From positions 372,001 to 436,000 of the forward strand of contig CAMDCN010000001.1 in the NCBI GenBank assembly GCA_945890485.1: DNA of 64,000 nt, in the 5' to 3' direction. This stretch comes from Candidatus Sulfopaludibacter sp. SbA3. GTDB taxonomy: Bacteria; Acidobacteriota; Terriglobia; Bryobacterales; Bryobacteraceae. The stretch's first letter is position 1. Every line of letters begins with the position of its first letter. The notes under the pieces are model-generated. The model saw only the letters and a program-made list of their open reading frames with translations. It made no database searches and was not told where the DNA came from. The translations under genes were made by a program, and so were the position numbers. Of this stretch, positions 1 to 9,986 are shown one piece after another.

Positions 1-454
1 TCTTGCCGATCCAACCCAGCCCCGCCAACCGGGCAAGCGACCGCTCCAGCACCGGAGCCGTGTCGACGCAAATCTTGTAGGCAAACGGCTCGTGCCGGGT
101 CAGCCCCGCAACCAGCCGTTCCAGGCCCGCTCGCAGAGTATCGTGATAGTCAGCGCCCCAGGCATACCGCGAGATCCATCCGCGCTCGGCATCCGAGAAC
201 GCTGTCGAATACGGCTCCGGAGTGTTATATAGCTGACCGACGACCAGGACACTCCGTGCCTCGGGTAGCAGCGTTCGTACGTCGGCGCGCTTTACTGCCC
301 GATGATCGGTCAAGTATCCCATCCGGCCGACCAGACCACGCTGCACCCAATCCATGTAGCCATCGTGATCCGCGTATGGCCCCATCGGAGCAATGCCAGC
401 GAGCGCAAACCCGCACGCCGCCGCCTCCTGCCTCACCATCTCCGCCGTGATCAT
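1..454 (-). CDS. queG: Epoxyqueuosine reductase QueG, N-terminal part (cut by window edge)
   Basis: The frame is open from an ATG at 452-454 to the left edge, giving about 151 residues with no stop. The translation contains GWISRYAWGADYH and, near the edge, VDTAPVLERSLA followed by AGLGWIGK, which are characteristic of QueG. The family is a cytoplasmic cobalamin- and 4Fe-4S-dependent enzyme that reduces epoxyqueuosine to queuosine in tRNA anticodons. The C-terminal ferredoxin-type cysteine motifs lie outside the window. The ATG overlaps the TGA of the upstream secreted-protein gene (ATGA), so translation is probably coupled. It is the last visible gene of a minus-strand run starting at 3511. 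Identification is firm; completeness cannot be judged. Confidence 0.88.
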   Translation of the reverse strand, partial: MITAEMVRQEAAACGFALAGIAPMGPYADHDGYMDWVQRGLVGRMGYLTDHRAVKRADVRTLLPEARSVLVVGQLYNTPEPYSTAFSDAERGWISRYAWGADYHDTLRAGLERLVAGLTRHEPFAYKICVDTAPVLERSLARLAGLGWIGK

Positions 455-1962
455 TGGGCTTTGACGTCGACCGTTTTCGTCTCGCGCTCTTCCACCTTCA
501 CGCTGACGCCACGGTCTGGCAGCGAACCCAAGTACTCGTCGTCCATCCACGCGCCGGCCTCAACCTTGGTGAGCGCGTACAGCGAGTAACTCCCCGGCGC
601 GACACCGGGCAAAACGAACCGGCCGTCCGCATCGGCTTCGGCTGCCCTATAGCGGCTACGCCGATTGGCCGCGTCAACCGCCGGTACCAACGCCACCACG
701 GCGCCGGGTGCAGTCCGGCCTTCCACCTTTGCGCCTTGCAACGAGACGACCCAGGTCGTCTCCACGGTCTGCCCCGCGGCGCCCGACAGGTCGAGCGTCC
801 CTTCGCGTTCGCCAAGCAGGACGGACTTCAGAAAAGCCCCTGGCGGCAGACGATACACGTTGGGGCTGTAGCGCCCCGGCGTCAACGGGCCAATAGAGAA
901 CGCGCCGTCGGTCCCCGTTCGCGACGAACCACCGCCACCCACCATGTCTTCGGCCGATTCGATGGCAATGCCGAGTGTGGTCATGTCCACCGCTCCTTCA
1001 CCCTCGACCCGTAGCCGCCCACGCACCGTAACGCCAGGCTGCATGGTGACGACCACATCGTCGATGTCCCGGCTCACGTCGACCAGCATCCGGGCTTGCA
1101 ATGGCTGTCCGTTGTTGTTGTAGGAACCGGTAATGTCGTACTGTCCCGGCACTAACCCGTTGATGGTGAACCGGCCTCCGGGATCACGGATCTGCACTTG
1201 CGCGCCACTCTCAAAAACGGTAGCGCCAACGCCGCGAGTGGTCAGCGTGAGAGAGGTGTTCGTGAGGGGCGTGTTCGTCACTCCATTCATCAAGCGGCCG
1301 GTCATGCGGTAACCGGGCGACGGGCGCAAGCTGATGTTGATGCCGCGCTGCTCCTGACCGGCGGCTAGCGTCAACAGAGTAGCTTTGCCTGGTTCGGTAG
1401 CGGCTGGAAAAAACGTAGGCGGATACAACTGAGGATCGCCGGGCACCCGTTGGGCCGCTGCGCGAATCAAGTAGGCCTGCGGCTGCAGACCGTAAAGTCG
1501 ATACTGGCCGCGATCATCGGTCGTCCCGGTCGAAACGAGGACAAGCTGCTTTCGCCCCCCCACATAGGCGCGGCGCAGCAGCGTGATCTGGCCGGCGACA
1601 ATGGGGTCGCCGGCCTCATCCGTTACGGTCCCGCTGATGGAGCCGCCCGGGTATAGCTTGATCTGGATCACTGCGGGCTGCTCACCGGGCTTCAGATCAA
1701 TGGACACGTCCGCGTTGCCTTCCGTGAAGAAGCCGGGCCGGGCTGCACGGATCATCAAACGCCCAGGCGGCATCTCAGGCAGGCGGAAGCGGCCAAGCGA
1801 ATCGGTCACGATGGGCTCGGTTGGGCGCGCTACGCTGAGCACCTGCAGGCTCACGCGCCGCAACGGTTCCCCGGTTAACGCGTTCACTACGGTGCCTTCG
1901 ATTGGCCGGGGCAGTTGCCCCCACGCTAAGCAGGCGAGTCCCAATCCAATCCAGATGCGCAC
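451..1962 (-). CDS. Secreted carboxypeptidase-regulatory-like (Cna-B-type) repeat protein
   Basis: This 503-residue protein starts with a short signal peptide (MRIWIGLGLACLAWGQ). It then has successive beta-sandwich modules of the carboxypeptidase-regulatory-like/Cna-B type: IEGTVVNALTGEPL near residue 22, ISGTVTDEAGDPI near 110, then modules near 220, 300 and 410. Recurrent phrases such as DGRFVLPGVAPGSYSLYAL mark the ends of modules. There is no TonB plug or barrel, so it is a free periplasmic or surface protein, not a receptor. Such repeats usually mediate binding or structural roles; no catalytic motif is visible. It lies 5 bases after the AhpD-like gene and overlaps queG by 4 bases. Confidence 0.75.
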   Translation of the reverse strand: MRIWIGLGLACLAWGQLPRPIEGTVVNALTGEPLRRVSLQVLSVARPTEPIVTDSLGRFRLPEMPPGRLMIRAARPGFFTEGNADVSIDLKPGEQPAVIQIKLYPGGSISGTVTDEAGDPIVAGQITLLRRAYVGGRKQLVLVSTGTTDDRGQYRLYGLQPQAYLIRAAAQRVPGDPQLYPPTFFPAATEPGKATLLTLAAGQEQRGINISLRPSPGYRMTGRLMNGVTNTPLTNTSLTLTTRGVGATVFESGAQVQIRDPGGRFTINGLVPGQYDITGSYNNNGQPLQARMLVDVSRDIDDVVVTMQPGVTVRGRLRVEGEGAVDMTTLGIAIESAEDMVGGGGSSRTGTDGAFSIGPLTPGRYSPNVYRLPPGAFLKSVLLGEREGTLDLSGAAGQTVETTWVVSLQGAKVEGRTAPGAVVALVPAVDAANRRSRYRAAEADADGRFVLPGVAPGSYSLYALTKVEAGAWMDDEYLGSLPDRGVSVKVEERETKTVDVKAQ

Positions 1963-1967
1963 GATCT

Positions 1968-2378
1968 TTATGGTACCTGACTGGTCCGGAACCGTTCATC
2001 GATCTCAATCTGGTAACCCACAGCTAGCCGGTTCGTTTCGTTCGCCATGCCGACGACGGCCATCAATTCGCCAAACATCTCCGGCGTCATCCCGGCCCGT
2101 TTTGCCGCCACGGTGTGGGTGGCCACGCAGTAGCCGCAGCCGTTAGTCGCGCTGACGGCCACATAGATCATCTCCTTCACCAGCGGATCGAGCGCCCCGC
2201 CGGGCCCCATGATCTGCTTGACGCTCTCCCACGTCCGCCGCAGCGTCGCCGGATCGTGGGCGAGCGCCTTCCAGAAATTGTTGATGTAGTCCGTCTGCCG
2301 AACTACCCGGATATCGTCGTACACCGCCCGCACTTCGGGCGAAGCATCTTCATACTCGACCAAACCATAGGTAGCCAT
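1968..2378 (-). CDS. Carboxymuconolactone decarboxylase / AhpD-like protein
   Basis: This protein of 136 residues has the alkylhydroperoxidase-type motif CGYCVATHT (Cys81, Cys84, His88) in an all-helical context typical of the CMD/AhpD family. Members with the CxxC-x3-H arrangement act as peroxide- or thiol-active antioxidant proteins, usually as oligomers in the cytoplasm; others are decarboxylases without the cysteines. The redox pair favours the AhpD-like role. It begins 2 bases after the stop of the M14 carboxypeptidase gene and ends 5 bases before the next gene, so it is an operon member. Its specific partner is not evident. Confidence 0.85.
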   Translation of the reverse strand: MATYGLVEYEDASPEVRAVYDDIRVVRQTDYINNFWKALAHDPATLRRTWESVKQIMGPGGALDPLVKEMIYVAVSATNGCGYCVATHTVAAKRAGMTPEMFGELMAVVGMANETNRLAVGYQIEIDERFRTSQVP

Positions 2379-2380
2379 CG

Positions 2381-3511
2381 CTATTGCAAAACCTCGCTAA
2401 TCACGTTCACCAGTTCGCCGCCAAACCGCAGGCGGTCTTCAATCAAGGGCCGACGGCCGTACTTCGGCTGCGTGCTGATCCGCTGCTCCATGAGAAATGC
2501 CGGCCAAGCCCGCTCCCGCGTTAGACCGTGGATCACTGTCATCCGTCCCGCCGCCACCGGCCCCGCGAAGCTCAACGGCCGCGTGGGAGCAAAGGTCGAC
2601 TTGGCGACCAACACCGCATAGAACCGCTCGGCCAGCGCCCGCACCTCTGGCGCCGAAACCGGCGGGCCCTCCAAGTATTCGGCCGTCTCCGTGTTGTGCA
2701 GCGAAAGGAACAGCGCCCCGCCCCCCGACGACAGAATCGCCTTTCGTTGCGCCGCAATCTCCGGCATCTTCGCGACGCCGTTCACGTCCCAATTCCGGTT
2801 GAGATCGAAGCCGAATTTGTTGAACCGGACGCCGCCCCGCGCCACGCCATCCGGATCCGCCATCGGGAGAATCTTCCAGGTATGCGACTTCCGCAACTCC
2901 GCACTCTTTGCCAACGCCCGCACCGCCCCATCCCCGACCCACGAACTCCCCGTTTCCCAGCTATGCTGCCGGAACATCAGCCACACCGTTTTCGATCCGG
3001 TTCCCGCCGTCCAGACCCAAAGCGGTCGGCCGTCGACGCTCCTTCCGATCTCCTCCCGGGCAAAGACACCTTTTACGTCCTTCCATAAGGCATCCAACTG
3101 CCGATTCGTATAAGGAGGCGTATGCGCCACCCAAAACCGGCGACCCTTCGGCGTAATGCGCAATGTCATCTTCGGCTCAGCGGTATCAAAGGTGAAGTCC
3201 TCCACATGCCGCCAGGTTTTGCCGTCGTCGCTCCACACCGCTGGGGTCTCCGCATTCACGGCCCCCCGGTTCGGCTGATAGTTGTACTCACCCGGCAAGT
3301 CGACCAAATCAACCGTCACCGGCTGCCCCGGCTTGACGCCACTCACCTGAAATGAATACCAGTTCGCCTGCCGATTCCGGCCATCCTGATCCTTCTCCCC
3401 CTGGGCCCCGACGCGCACATGAGTCGCATTGACCGTCTCAACGCGGCCAGCACTGCCGCCTTCGAAATTCCACGTCACCGAAATGAAGAACGCCAAGGGA
3501 AGGAGTAGCAT
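2381..3511 (-). CDS. M14-family zinc carboxypeptidase
   Basis: This protein of 376 residues has a hydrophobic N-terminus (MLLLPLAFFISV), possibly a short signal peptide. A beta-sandwich region (about residues 12-125) precedes a zinc carboxypeptidase domain. Zinc ligands fit His183 and Glu186 in RQHSWETG and His272 in SLHNTET. Substrate-binding Asn238/Arg239 lie in FDLNRNWD, and the catalytic glutamate fits Glu342 in FLMEQR. The N-domain plus catalytic domain order resembles the cytosolic-carboxypeptidase (CCP/AGBL) branch of M14, here probably exported. It is first in the minus-strand run towards queG and is divergent from the gene at 3523, with only 11 bases between the two starts. Confidence 0.85.
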   Translation of the reverse strand: MLLLPLAFFISVTWNFEGGSAGRVETVNATHVRVGAQGEKDQDGRNRQANWYSFQVSGVKPGQPVTVDLVDLPGEYNYQPNRGAVNAETPAVWSDDGKTWRHVEDFTFDTAEPKMTLRITPKGRRFWVAHTPPYTNRQLDALWKDVKGVFAREEIGRSVDGRPLWVWTAGTGSKTVWLMFRQHSWETGSSWVGDGAVRALAKSAELRKSHTWKILPMADPDGVARGGVRFNKFGFDLNRNWDVNGVAKMPEIAAQRKAILSSGGGALFLSLHNTETAEYLEGPPVSAPEVRALAERFYAVLVAKSTFAPTRPLSFAGPVAAGRMTVIHGLTRERAWPAFLMEQRISTQPKYGRRPLIEDRLRFGGELVNVISEVLQ

Positions 3512-3522
3512 CTAAGCTACCA

Positions 3523-4008
3523 ATGCTAGTAGATTTTCCGTTGCTTGCAACGGGCAAGCGCTACCGTGTCCTCCGCGGCCTTGAAGACTCCGAACGGAAA
3601 CACCTCATCGCCGGAATGGAGCCGCTTGTGCTCGGACTCGAGTACAACGCCGTCGAACAGCGCCTCGCGTTCGTCTGCCAGATCGGGCCGCATATCGCGC
3701 ACCGATTCTTCTTTGCCGTCCCCGGGGGCGCCATCGATCAGGCCCTTGTCGGGCTAGCGGATCACTTTGAAGCCGTCGACACCCATATCCGTGAGCCGCT
3801 GGCCGCCAGTGCGGCAGCCGTATTGGCGCTGGCCGAGGAGCATCGCATCGGACGCCCGGAGCTCGCCCGCGCCGCCTACCGGCAGGCGCTAGCCCGCTAT
3901 CAGGCATTGGAGGCAACGGCGCCGAATCCGGCCTCTGCGGCCGACGCCAGGCAGTCCGCCGAACAGGTATCCCGGCGTCTCGAGAGCCTTGGCGCTACGG
4001 CAGTTTAG
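3523..4008 (+). CDS. Hypothetical protein (161 aa), possible helical C-terminus
   Basis: I do not recognise this 161-residue protein. The N-terminal half mixes strands and helices (RYRVLRGLEDSERKHLI, LAFVCQIGPHIAHRFFFAV). From about residue 80 it is rich in Ala, Arg and Glu (RAAYRQALARYQALE) and likely forms a helical hairpin or short coiled coil. There is no signal peptide or membrane segment. Codon use is typical of the region and the frame is clean, so it is probably real. A TAAGCT box lies four bases before the ATG. It is divergent from the carboxypeptidase gene. Confidence 0.55.
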   Translation: MLVDFPLLATGKRYRVLRGLEDSERKHLIAGMEPLVLGLEYNAVEQRLAFVCQIGPHIAHRFFFAVPGGAIDQALVGLADHFEAVDTHIREPLAASAAAVLALAEEHRIGRPELARAAYRQALARYQALEATAPNPASAADARQSAEQVSRRLESLGATAV

Positions 4009-4065
4009 TTGCAAGTATCTCATTCCAAAAGAAAACCCCCATCGGTGGCGTTTCCGTTCAACCCG

Positions 4066-4140
4066 CCAAATCCCCGTTAAGCTTCCCAAATCCCCGTTCA
4101 ATGATGCGTGATTGGTGATTCGTGTCTTTCAGGTTAACCT
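4066..4140 (+). promoter_or_regulatory. Upstream repeats and palindrome before the radical SAM gene
   Basis: The 177-base gap 4009-4185 holds a 13-base direct repeat, CCAAATCCCCGTT, at 4066-4078 and again at 4086-4098. The period is exactly 20 bases, close to two helical turns. A perfect 10-base palindrome AGGTTAACCT lies at 4131-4140. A possible -10 box TACTAT is at 4154-4159. Phased repeats of this kind are compatible with cooperative regulator binding; no regulator is identified. Confidence 0.4.
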
Positions 4141-4185
4141 TTAGCGTCGGTAGTACTATTCTCCTTCGAGGATTTTCTTCCCCCT

Positions 4186-6288
<2,103 letters not shown>

Positions 6289-6311
6289 TACAAAGCAGTT
6301 ACAGTTGAGTG

Positions 6312-6349
6312 AAAAAGGCCACCGCCCGCACGGTGGCCTTTTTCGTTTT
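6312..6349 (+). terminator. Rho-independent terminator of the radical SAM gene
   Basis: A 13-base-pair stem (AAAAAGGCCACCG at 6312-6324 with CGGTGGCCTTTTT at 6331-6343) encloses a 6-base loop and runs into a T-rich tail. It starts 24 bases after the stop codon. Confidence 0.9.
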
Positions 6350-6395
6350 CATCAAACTGTCATGGATCAGTAATTCAGTGTTGTAATTCGGGTCC

Positions 6396-6401
6396 TACAA
6401 T
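6396..6401 (+). promoter_or_regulatory. Candidate -10 box for the TIGR03437-TonB receptor operon
   Basis: TACAAT lies 8 bases before the ATG at 6410 and after the preceding terminator. No good -35 is visible. If used, the transcript would have almost no leader. Confidence 0.35.
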
Positions 6402-6409
6402 CGGACCTG

Positions 6410-7174
6410 ATGAAGATCCTTGTAAAACGGTTTCTTGTGCTGGCGGGTCTCTCCGCCGCGATTTTGTCCGCACAGACGCCCGGTCCTGTCACCGTAATCA
6501 ACTACAGCAATCTTGACGTCAAGGCGCCCATCGCGCCCGGCTCGATTGCGAGTGCTTACGGCAACTTCGGCACCGTCACCACGACGGCGCTGGCCTCACT
6601 CAACCCCATGCCCACGACATTGGCGAATGTTCGCCTCACGGTCGGCGGCGTGAACGCTCCTCTCTACTTCGTATCCGCGAACCAGATCAACTTCGTGGTT
6701 CCGGTTGGTGCGGCCACCGGCAGCGCGCCGATCGAAGTGATCAATGGCACTGCAACCGTTGCCCGTGGCACGGTGAATGTGTACGACTTCTGGCCCGCCC
6801 TCGCCACGGCTGGCACGGACGCCACCCGTCCCGCCATCGCGCAAAATCAGGATTTTGGAATTAACAACCAAGGCACCCGCGCCCGCCGCGGGGAAGTGAT
6901 TCAACTCTACGCCACCGGTTGTGGCCTCACCAATCCGCGTGTCACCGATGGCGCGGCTCCCACCGAACTTTCCCGTGCCGTTGCTGACGTGAAAGTGACC
7001 ATCTCCGTAGTCGAAGTTACCCCTCAGTTCGCTGGCGCCCATCCCCAGTTCCCCGGGATCTGCCAGATCAATGCCGTCATTCCCGATCAGAGCTTTATTT
7101 CTGGCCAAGTGCCGGTGATCGTCACCGTCAACGGAATTGCCAGCAATGCGGTCTCCATTTGGGTTGCGGAATAG
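6410..7174 (+). CDS. Secreted TIGR03437 ('Solibacter C-terminal') domain protein
   Basis: This protein of 254 residues has a signal peptide (MKILVKRFLVLAGLSAAILSAQ). The rest is two linked beta-sandwich segments. The phrases APLYFVSANQINFVVP (about residues 82-97) and CQINAVIP (near 221) match the TIGR03437 domain, which is abundant in Solibacter-like Acidobacteria and has no established function. It ends 21 bases before the TonB receptor, and all three genes to 11741 appear co-transcribed, so it probably works with that receptor at the envelope. Codon use is of the highly expressed type. Confidence 0.75.
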   Translation: MKILVKRFLVLAGLSAAILSAQTPGPVTVINYSNLDVKAPIAPGSIASAYGNFGTVTTTALASLNPMPTTLANVRLTVGGVNAPLYFVSANQINFVVPVGAATGSAPIEVINGTATVARGTVNVYDFWPALATAGTDATRPAIAQNQDFGINNQGTRARRGEVIQLYATGCGLTNPRVTDGAAPTELSRAVADVKVTISVVEVTPQFAGAHPQFPGICQINAVIPDQSFISGQVPVIVTVNGIASNAVSIWVAE

Positions 7175-7195
7175 CACTCTCCCTGAATTAAATCT

Positions 7196-9961
7196 ATGAA
7201 ACAGTACTTTAGAACCTGGCTGGTTCTGCTGGCAGCCCTCACGCTCGCCTACGCACAACCAGCCGGCAAGGGCAACGTCACCGGCACCGTGTTTGATGCC
7301 GCCACCGGACGCCCCATTCCGCTCGTGCAGATCGAGGTCGACGGTGTAACGGACGGCAAGATGTCGACCGATACCGAGGGCCGCTTCACGATCTCTCTTT
7401 CTCCCGGTAAATACAAGCTTCGGCTAACCAGCACGAATCACCTGGAGACCACCATTGAAGATATTGTCGTCAAAGCCGGCGAGGTAACCGAAGCCAGCTC
7501 CGTCCTCCAGCAGAAGGGCTCCGTCACCACGCTCGACGTGGTTGAGAAGGTGGGCTCTCTGCAAACGACGGCGGAATCTGTTCTCGTCGAACGCAGGCTG
7601 GCCTCCTCGGTCAGCGACGCAATTTCGAAAGAAGACATCAAAGCCAGCACCGCGTCCGATGCCGCCGGCGCCCTCGAAAAGGTCACCGGTATCTCCATCG
7701 TTGACGGGGGCTTCGTTTTTGTCCGCGGACTGGGAGAACGCTACTCCTCGACCATGCTCAACAACGCCATGGTTCCCACCACGGAACCGGAGCGTCGCGT
7801 TGTCCCGCTCGACCTCTTCCCTGCCTCGTTGATCGACAACATCAAGGTCGTCAAGACCTATAGCGCGGACCTGCCCGGCGAATTCTCCGGCGGTCTTGTG
7901 CAAATGCAGACCACCGAGTTTCCAGCCCAGAAGACGATGACCGTTTCGGTCAACTACGGATTCAACTCGCAGACCGCCGGCAAACGCTTCAGCAGCTTCG
8001 GCGGTGGTTCCCGCGACGCCTTCGGCTTCGACGATGGCAACCGCGGCCTACCGGCTGGGATCCCGGCCGACCGCCGGCTCTTTGTCGGCAGTTTCACCGA
8101 CCAGGAGTTCCAACAGTTTGGGCGCTCGTTTAACCCCGACTATGAGATCCGGCCCGTCTCCTCCGCACGGCCCACCCAGACCTATTCCATCTCGGGTGGC
8201 AACACTTGGGGCAAGCTCGGCGTTGTCGCGGCGGTCACGTTCAACAATTCGCCGCAACAGACCCCCGAAGAGCGCCGGTTCCTCGTGAACAGCGGCGGCG
8301 GTCGCCCGCAGGTCTTCTCCGACTACCAGTTCAACGTCGGCAACGAATCGGCCCGTATCGGCGCCGTGCTCAATGCTGCCTATCGCATTAACAATTCGAA
8401 CAAGCTGGTCTTCCGCAACACGCTTACCCGCGATACCGATAAAGAGGCTCGCTTCATTTCCGGCCTGAACGGCGGCAACGGCCAGGACATCCTCTCCGAG
8501 CGCCTCCGCTGGACCGAGCGCGGGTTGATGTCGACCGGTATCGAAGGCGACCATGCAGTGTCCCGGCTGAAGAACAGCGTGTTCCACTGGCAGTTCACTT
8601 TCTCCAATTCGGACCGCTCCGAGCCGGACCTCCGCGAAACCATTCGCGGCCGCGAGCCGGGCTCCGATCAGCCCTACGCCTTCCTGAATCTGCCTGAATC
8701 CGGCCTCCGCTTCTTCTCCGAACTCAAGGATAAGATCTACGAGCCGCAGGCCGATTGGTCAGTTCCCTTCTTCAAGGGCAAATTCAGCGGCCTGTTCAAA
8801 ACCGGCTTCCGCGGCACCATCCGCCGCCGCGACTTCGACAGCCGCCGTTTCCGGTTTTTCCCCATCCGGGCGGGAACGATCGACTTCACCCAACCCACCA
8901 ACGTGGTTCTCGGCTCAAACAATATCCGTCCCGACGGCTTCGCTGTCCGCGAAATCACCCGCGGCACCGACCGGTATGAAGCGCTGATGGACATCTATGG
9001 CGGGTTCAGCATGGTCGACCTGGCCATCGGGGCCCGCTGGCGCGTCATCTCCGGCTTCCGCATTGAGGATGCGCAGATTAACGTCACCACCCTCGACCCG
9101 CTCATCCCGGGCGGCATCCCTTCGTTCGCCAACCTGAATAACCGGGATCTGCTGCCCGCCGTCAACGTAATCTACCAACTGACGGCCAAGCAGAATCTGC
9201 GTTTCGGCTACGGCCGTACCGTCAACCGGCCGGACTTCCGCGAACTCTCGCCGTTCGAGTTCACCAATGTTGTTGGCGGCTACTCCACGGTGGGTAACCC
9301 CAACCTCCGCCGCGCCAAGATCGATAACTACGACGTACGTTGGGAGTGGTTCCTGGGCGGCAATCAAGTCATCGCCGCCAGTTACTTCTTCAAGCGGTTC
9401 CAGGATCCGATTGAACAGATCTACCGGCCCACGGCTTCCGAGCTCCGGCAGAGCTTCCTCAACGTCGACAGCGCCAGGAATCAAGGCGTGGAACTGGAAT
9501 GGCGCCAAGGACTCGGCCGCTTCAACAAGTCCCTGCGTGACTTCGGGATCCAGGCGAACGTAACGCTGGTCGACTCCGATGTCACCATTCCGACCGACCA
9601 GTTCGTGCAACTCACTTCGGCCAACCGCCCGCTGGTCGGCCAGTCTCGCTACATCTTCAACGTCATCGCCGAATGGCAGCGGGCCGCTCTGCGGTCAAAC
9701 GCCCGCTTCTACGTCAACTCCGTCTCCCGCCGTATCACCGACGTCGGCACGTTCCAACTCCCGGATATCTACCAGGAACGCAACGTGCTGCTCGACTTCG
9801 TCTACGAGTACAGCATCAAGGAAAGCGGAAAGTGGAAGCTACGCTTCAGCGGCGAAAACCTGAACAACAATATCTACCGGCAGACCCAATCTGACTTCGT
9901 TGTCCGCCGGTTCCAGATCGGTCGTACCTTTACGATCGGCACCAGTTACACGTTCTTCTAA
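7196..9961 (+). CDS. TonB-dependent outer-membrane receptor with N-terminal carboxypeptidase-like domain
   Basis: This protein of 921 residues has a signal peptide (cleavage near residue 20). A carboxypeptidase-regulatory-like domain spans about 25-105 (GNVTGTVFDAATGRPIP). The plug spans about 130-240, with SDAISKEDIKAST, FVFVRGLGERYSSTMLNN and LPGEFSGGLVQMQT. A 22-strand-type barrel follows, ending in the aromatic terminus SYTFF. The family imports large or scarce substrates using TonB energy. The downstream gene encodes a secreted beta-helix protein 25 bases away, the arrangement of a receptor with its exported partner. The substrate cannot be read from sequence. Confidence 0.88.
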   Translation: MKQYFRTWLVLLAALTLAYAQPAGKGNVTGTVFDAATGRPIPLVQIEVDGVTDGKMSTDTEGRFTISLSPGKYKLRLTSTNHLETTIEDIVVKAGEVTEASSVLQQKGSVTTLDVVEKVGSLQTTAESVLVERRLASSVSDAISKEDIKASTASDAAGALEKVTGISIVDGGFVFVRGLGERYSSTMLNNAMVPTTEPERRVVPLDLFPASLIDNIKVVKTYSADLPGEFSGGLVQMQTTEFPAQKTMTVSVNYGFNSQTAGKRFSSFGGGSRDAFGFDDGNRGLPAGIPADRRLFVGSFTDQEFQQFGRSFNPDYEIRPVSSARPTQTYSISGGNTWGKLGVVAAVTFNNSPQQTPEERRFLVNSGGGRPQVFSDYQFNVGNESARIGAVLNAAYRINNSNKLVFRNTLTRDTDKEARFISGLNGGNGQDILSERLRWTERGLMSTGIEGDHAVSRLKNSVFHWQFTFSNSDRSEPDLRETIRGREPGSDQPYAFLNLPESGLRFFSELKDKIYEPQADWSVPFFKGKFSGLFKTGFRGTIRRRDFDSRRFRFFPIRAGTIDFTQPTNVVLGSNNIRPDGFAVREITRGTDRYEALMDIYGGFSMVDLAIGARWRVISGFRIEDAQINVTTLDPLIPGGIPSFANLNNRDLLPAVNVIYQLTAKQNLRFGYGRTVNRPDFRELSPFEFTNVVGGYSTVGNPNLRRAKIDNYDVRWEWFLGGNQVIAASYFFKRFQDPIEQIYRPTASELRQSFLNVDSARNQGVELEWRQGLGRFNKSLRDFGIQANVTLVDSDVTIPTDQFVQLTSANRPLVGQSRYIFNVIAEWQRAALRSNARFYVNSVSRRITDVGTFQLPDIYQERNVLLDFVYEYSIKESGKWKLRFSGENLNNNIYRQTQSDFVVRRFQIGRTFTIGTSYTFF

Positions 9962-9986
9962 CCTAAACAAGGAATAACACCGAGCT

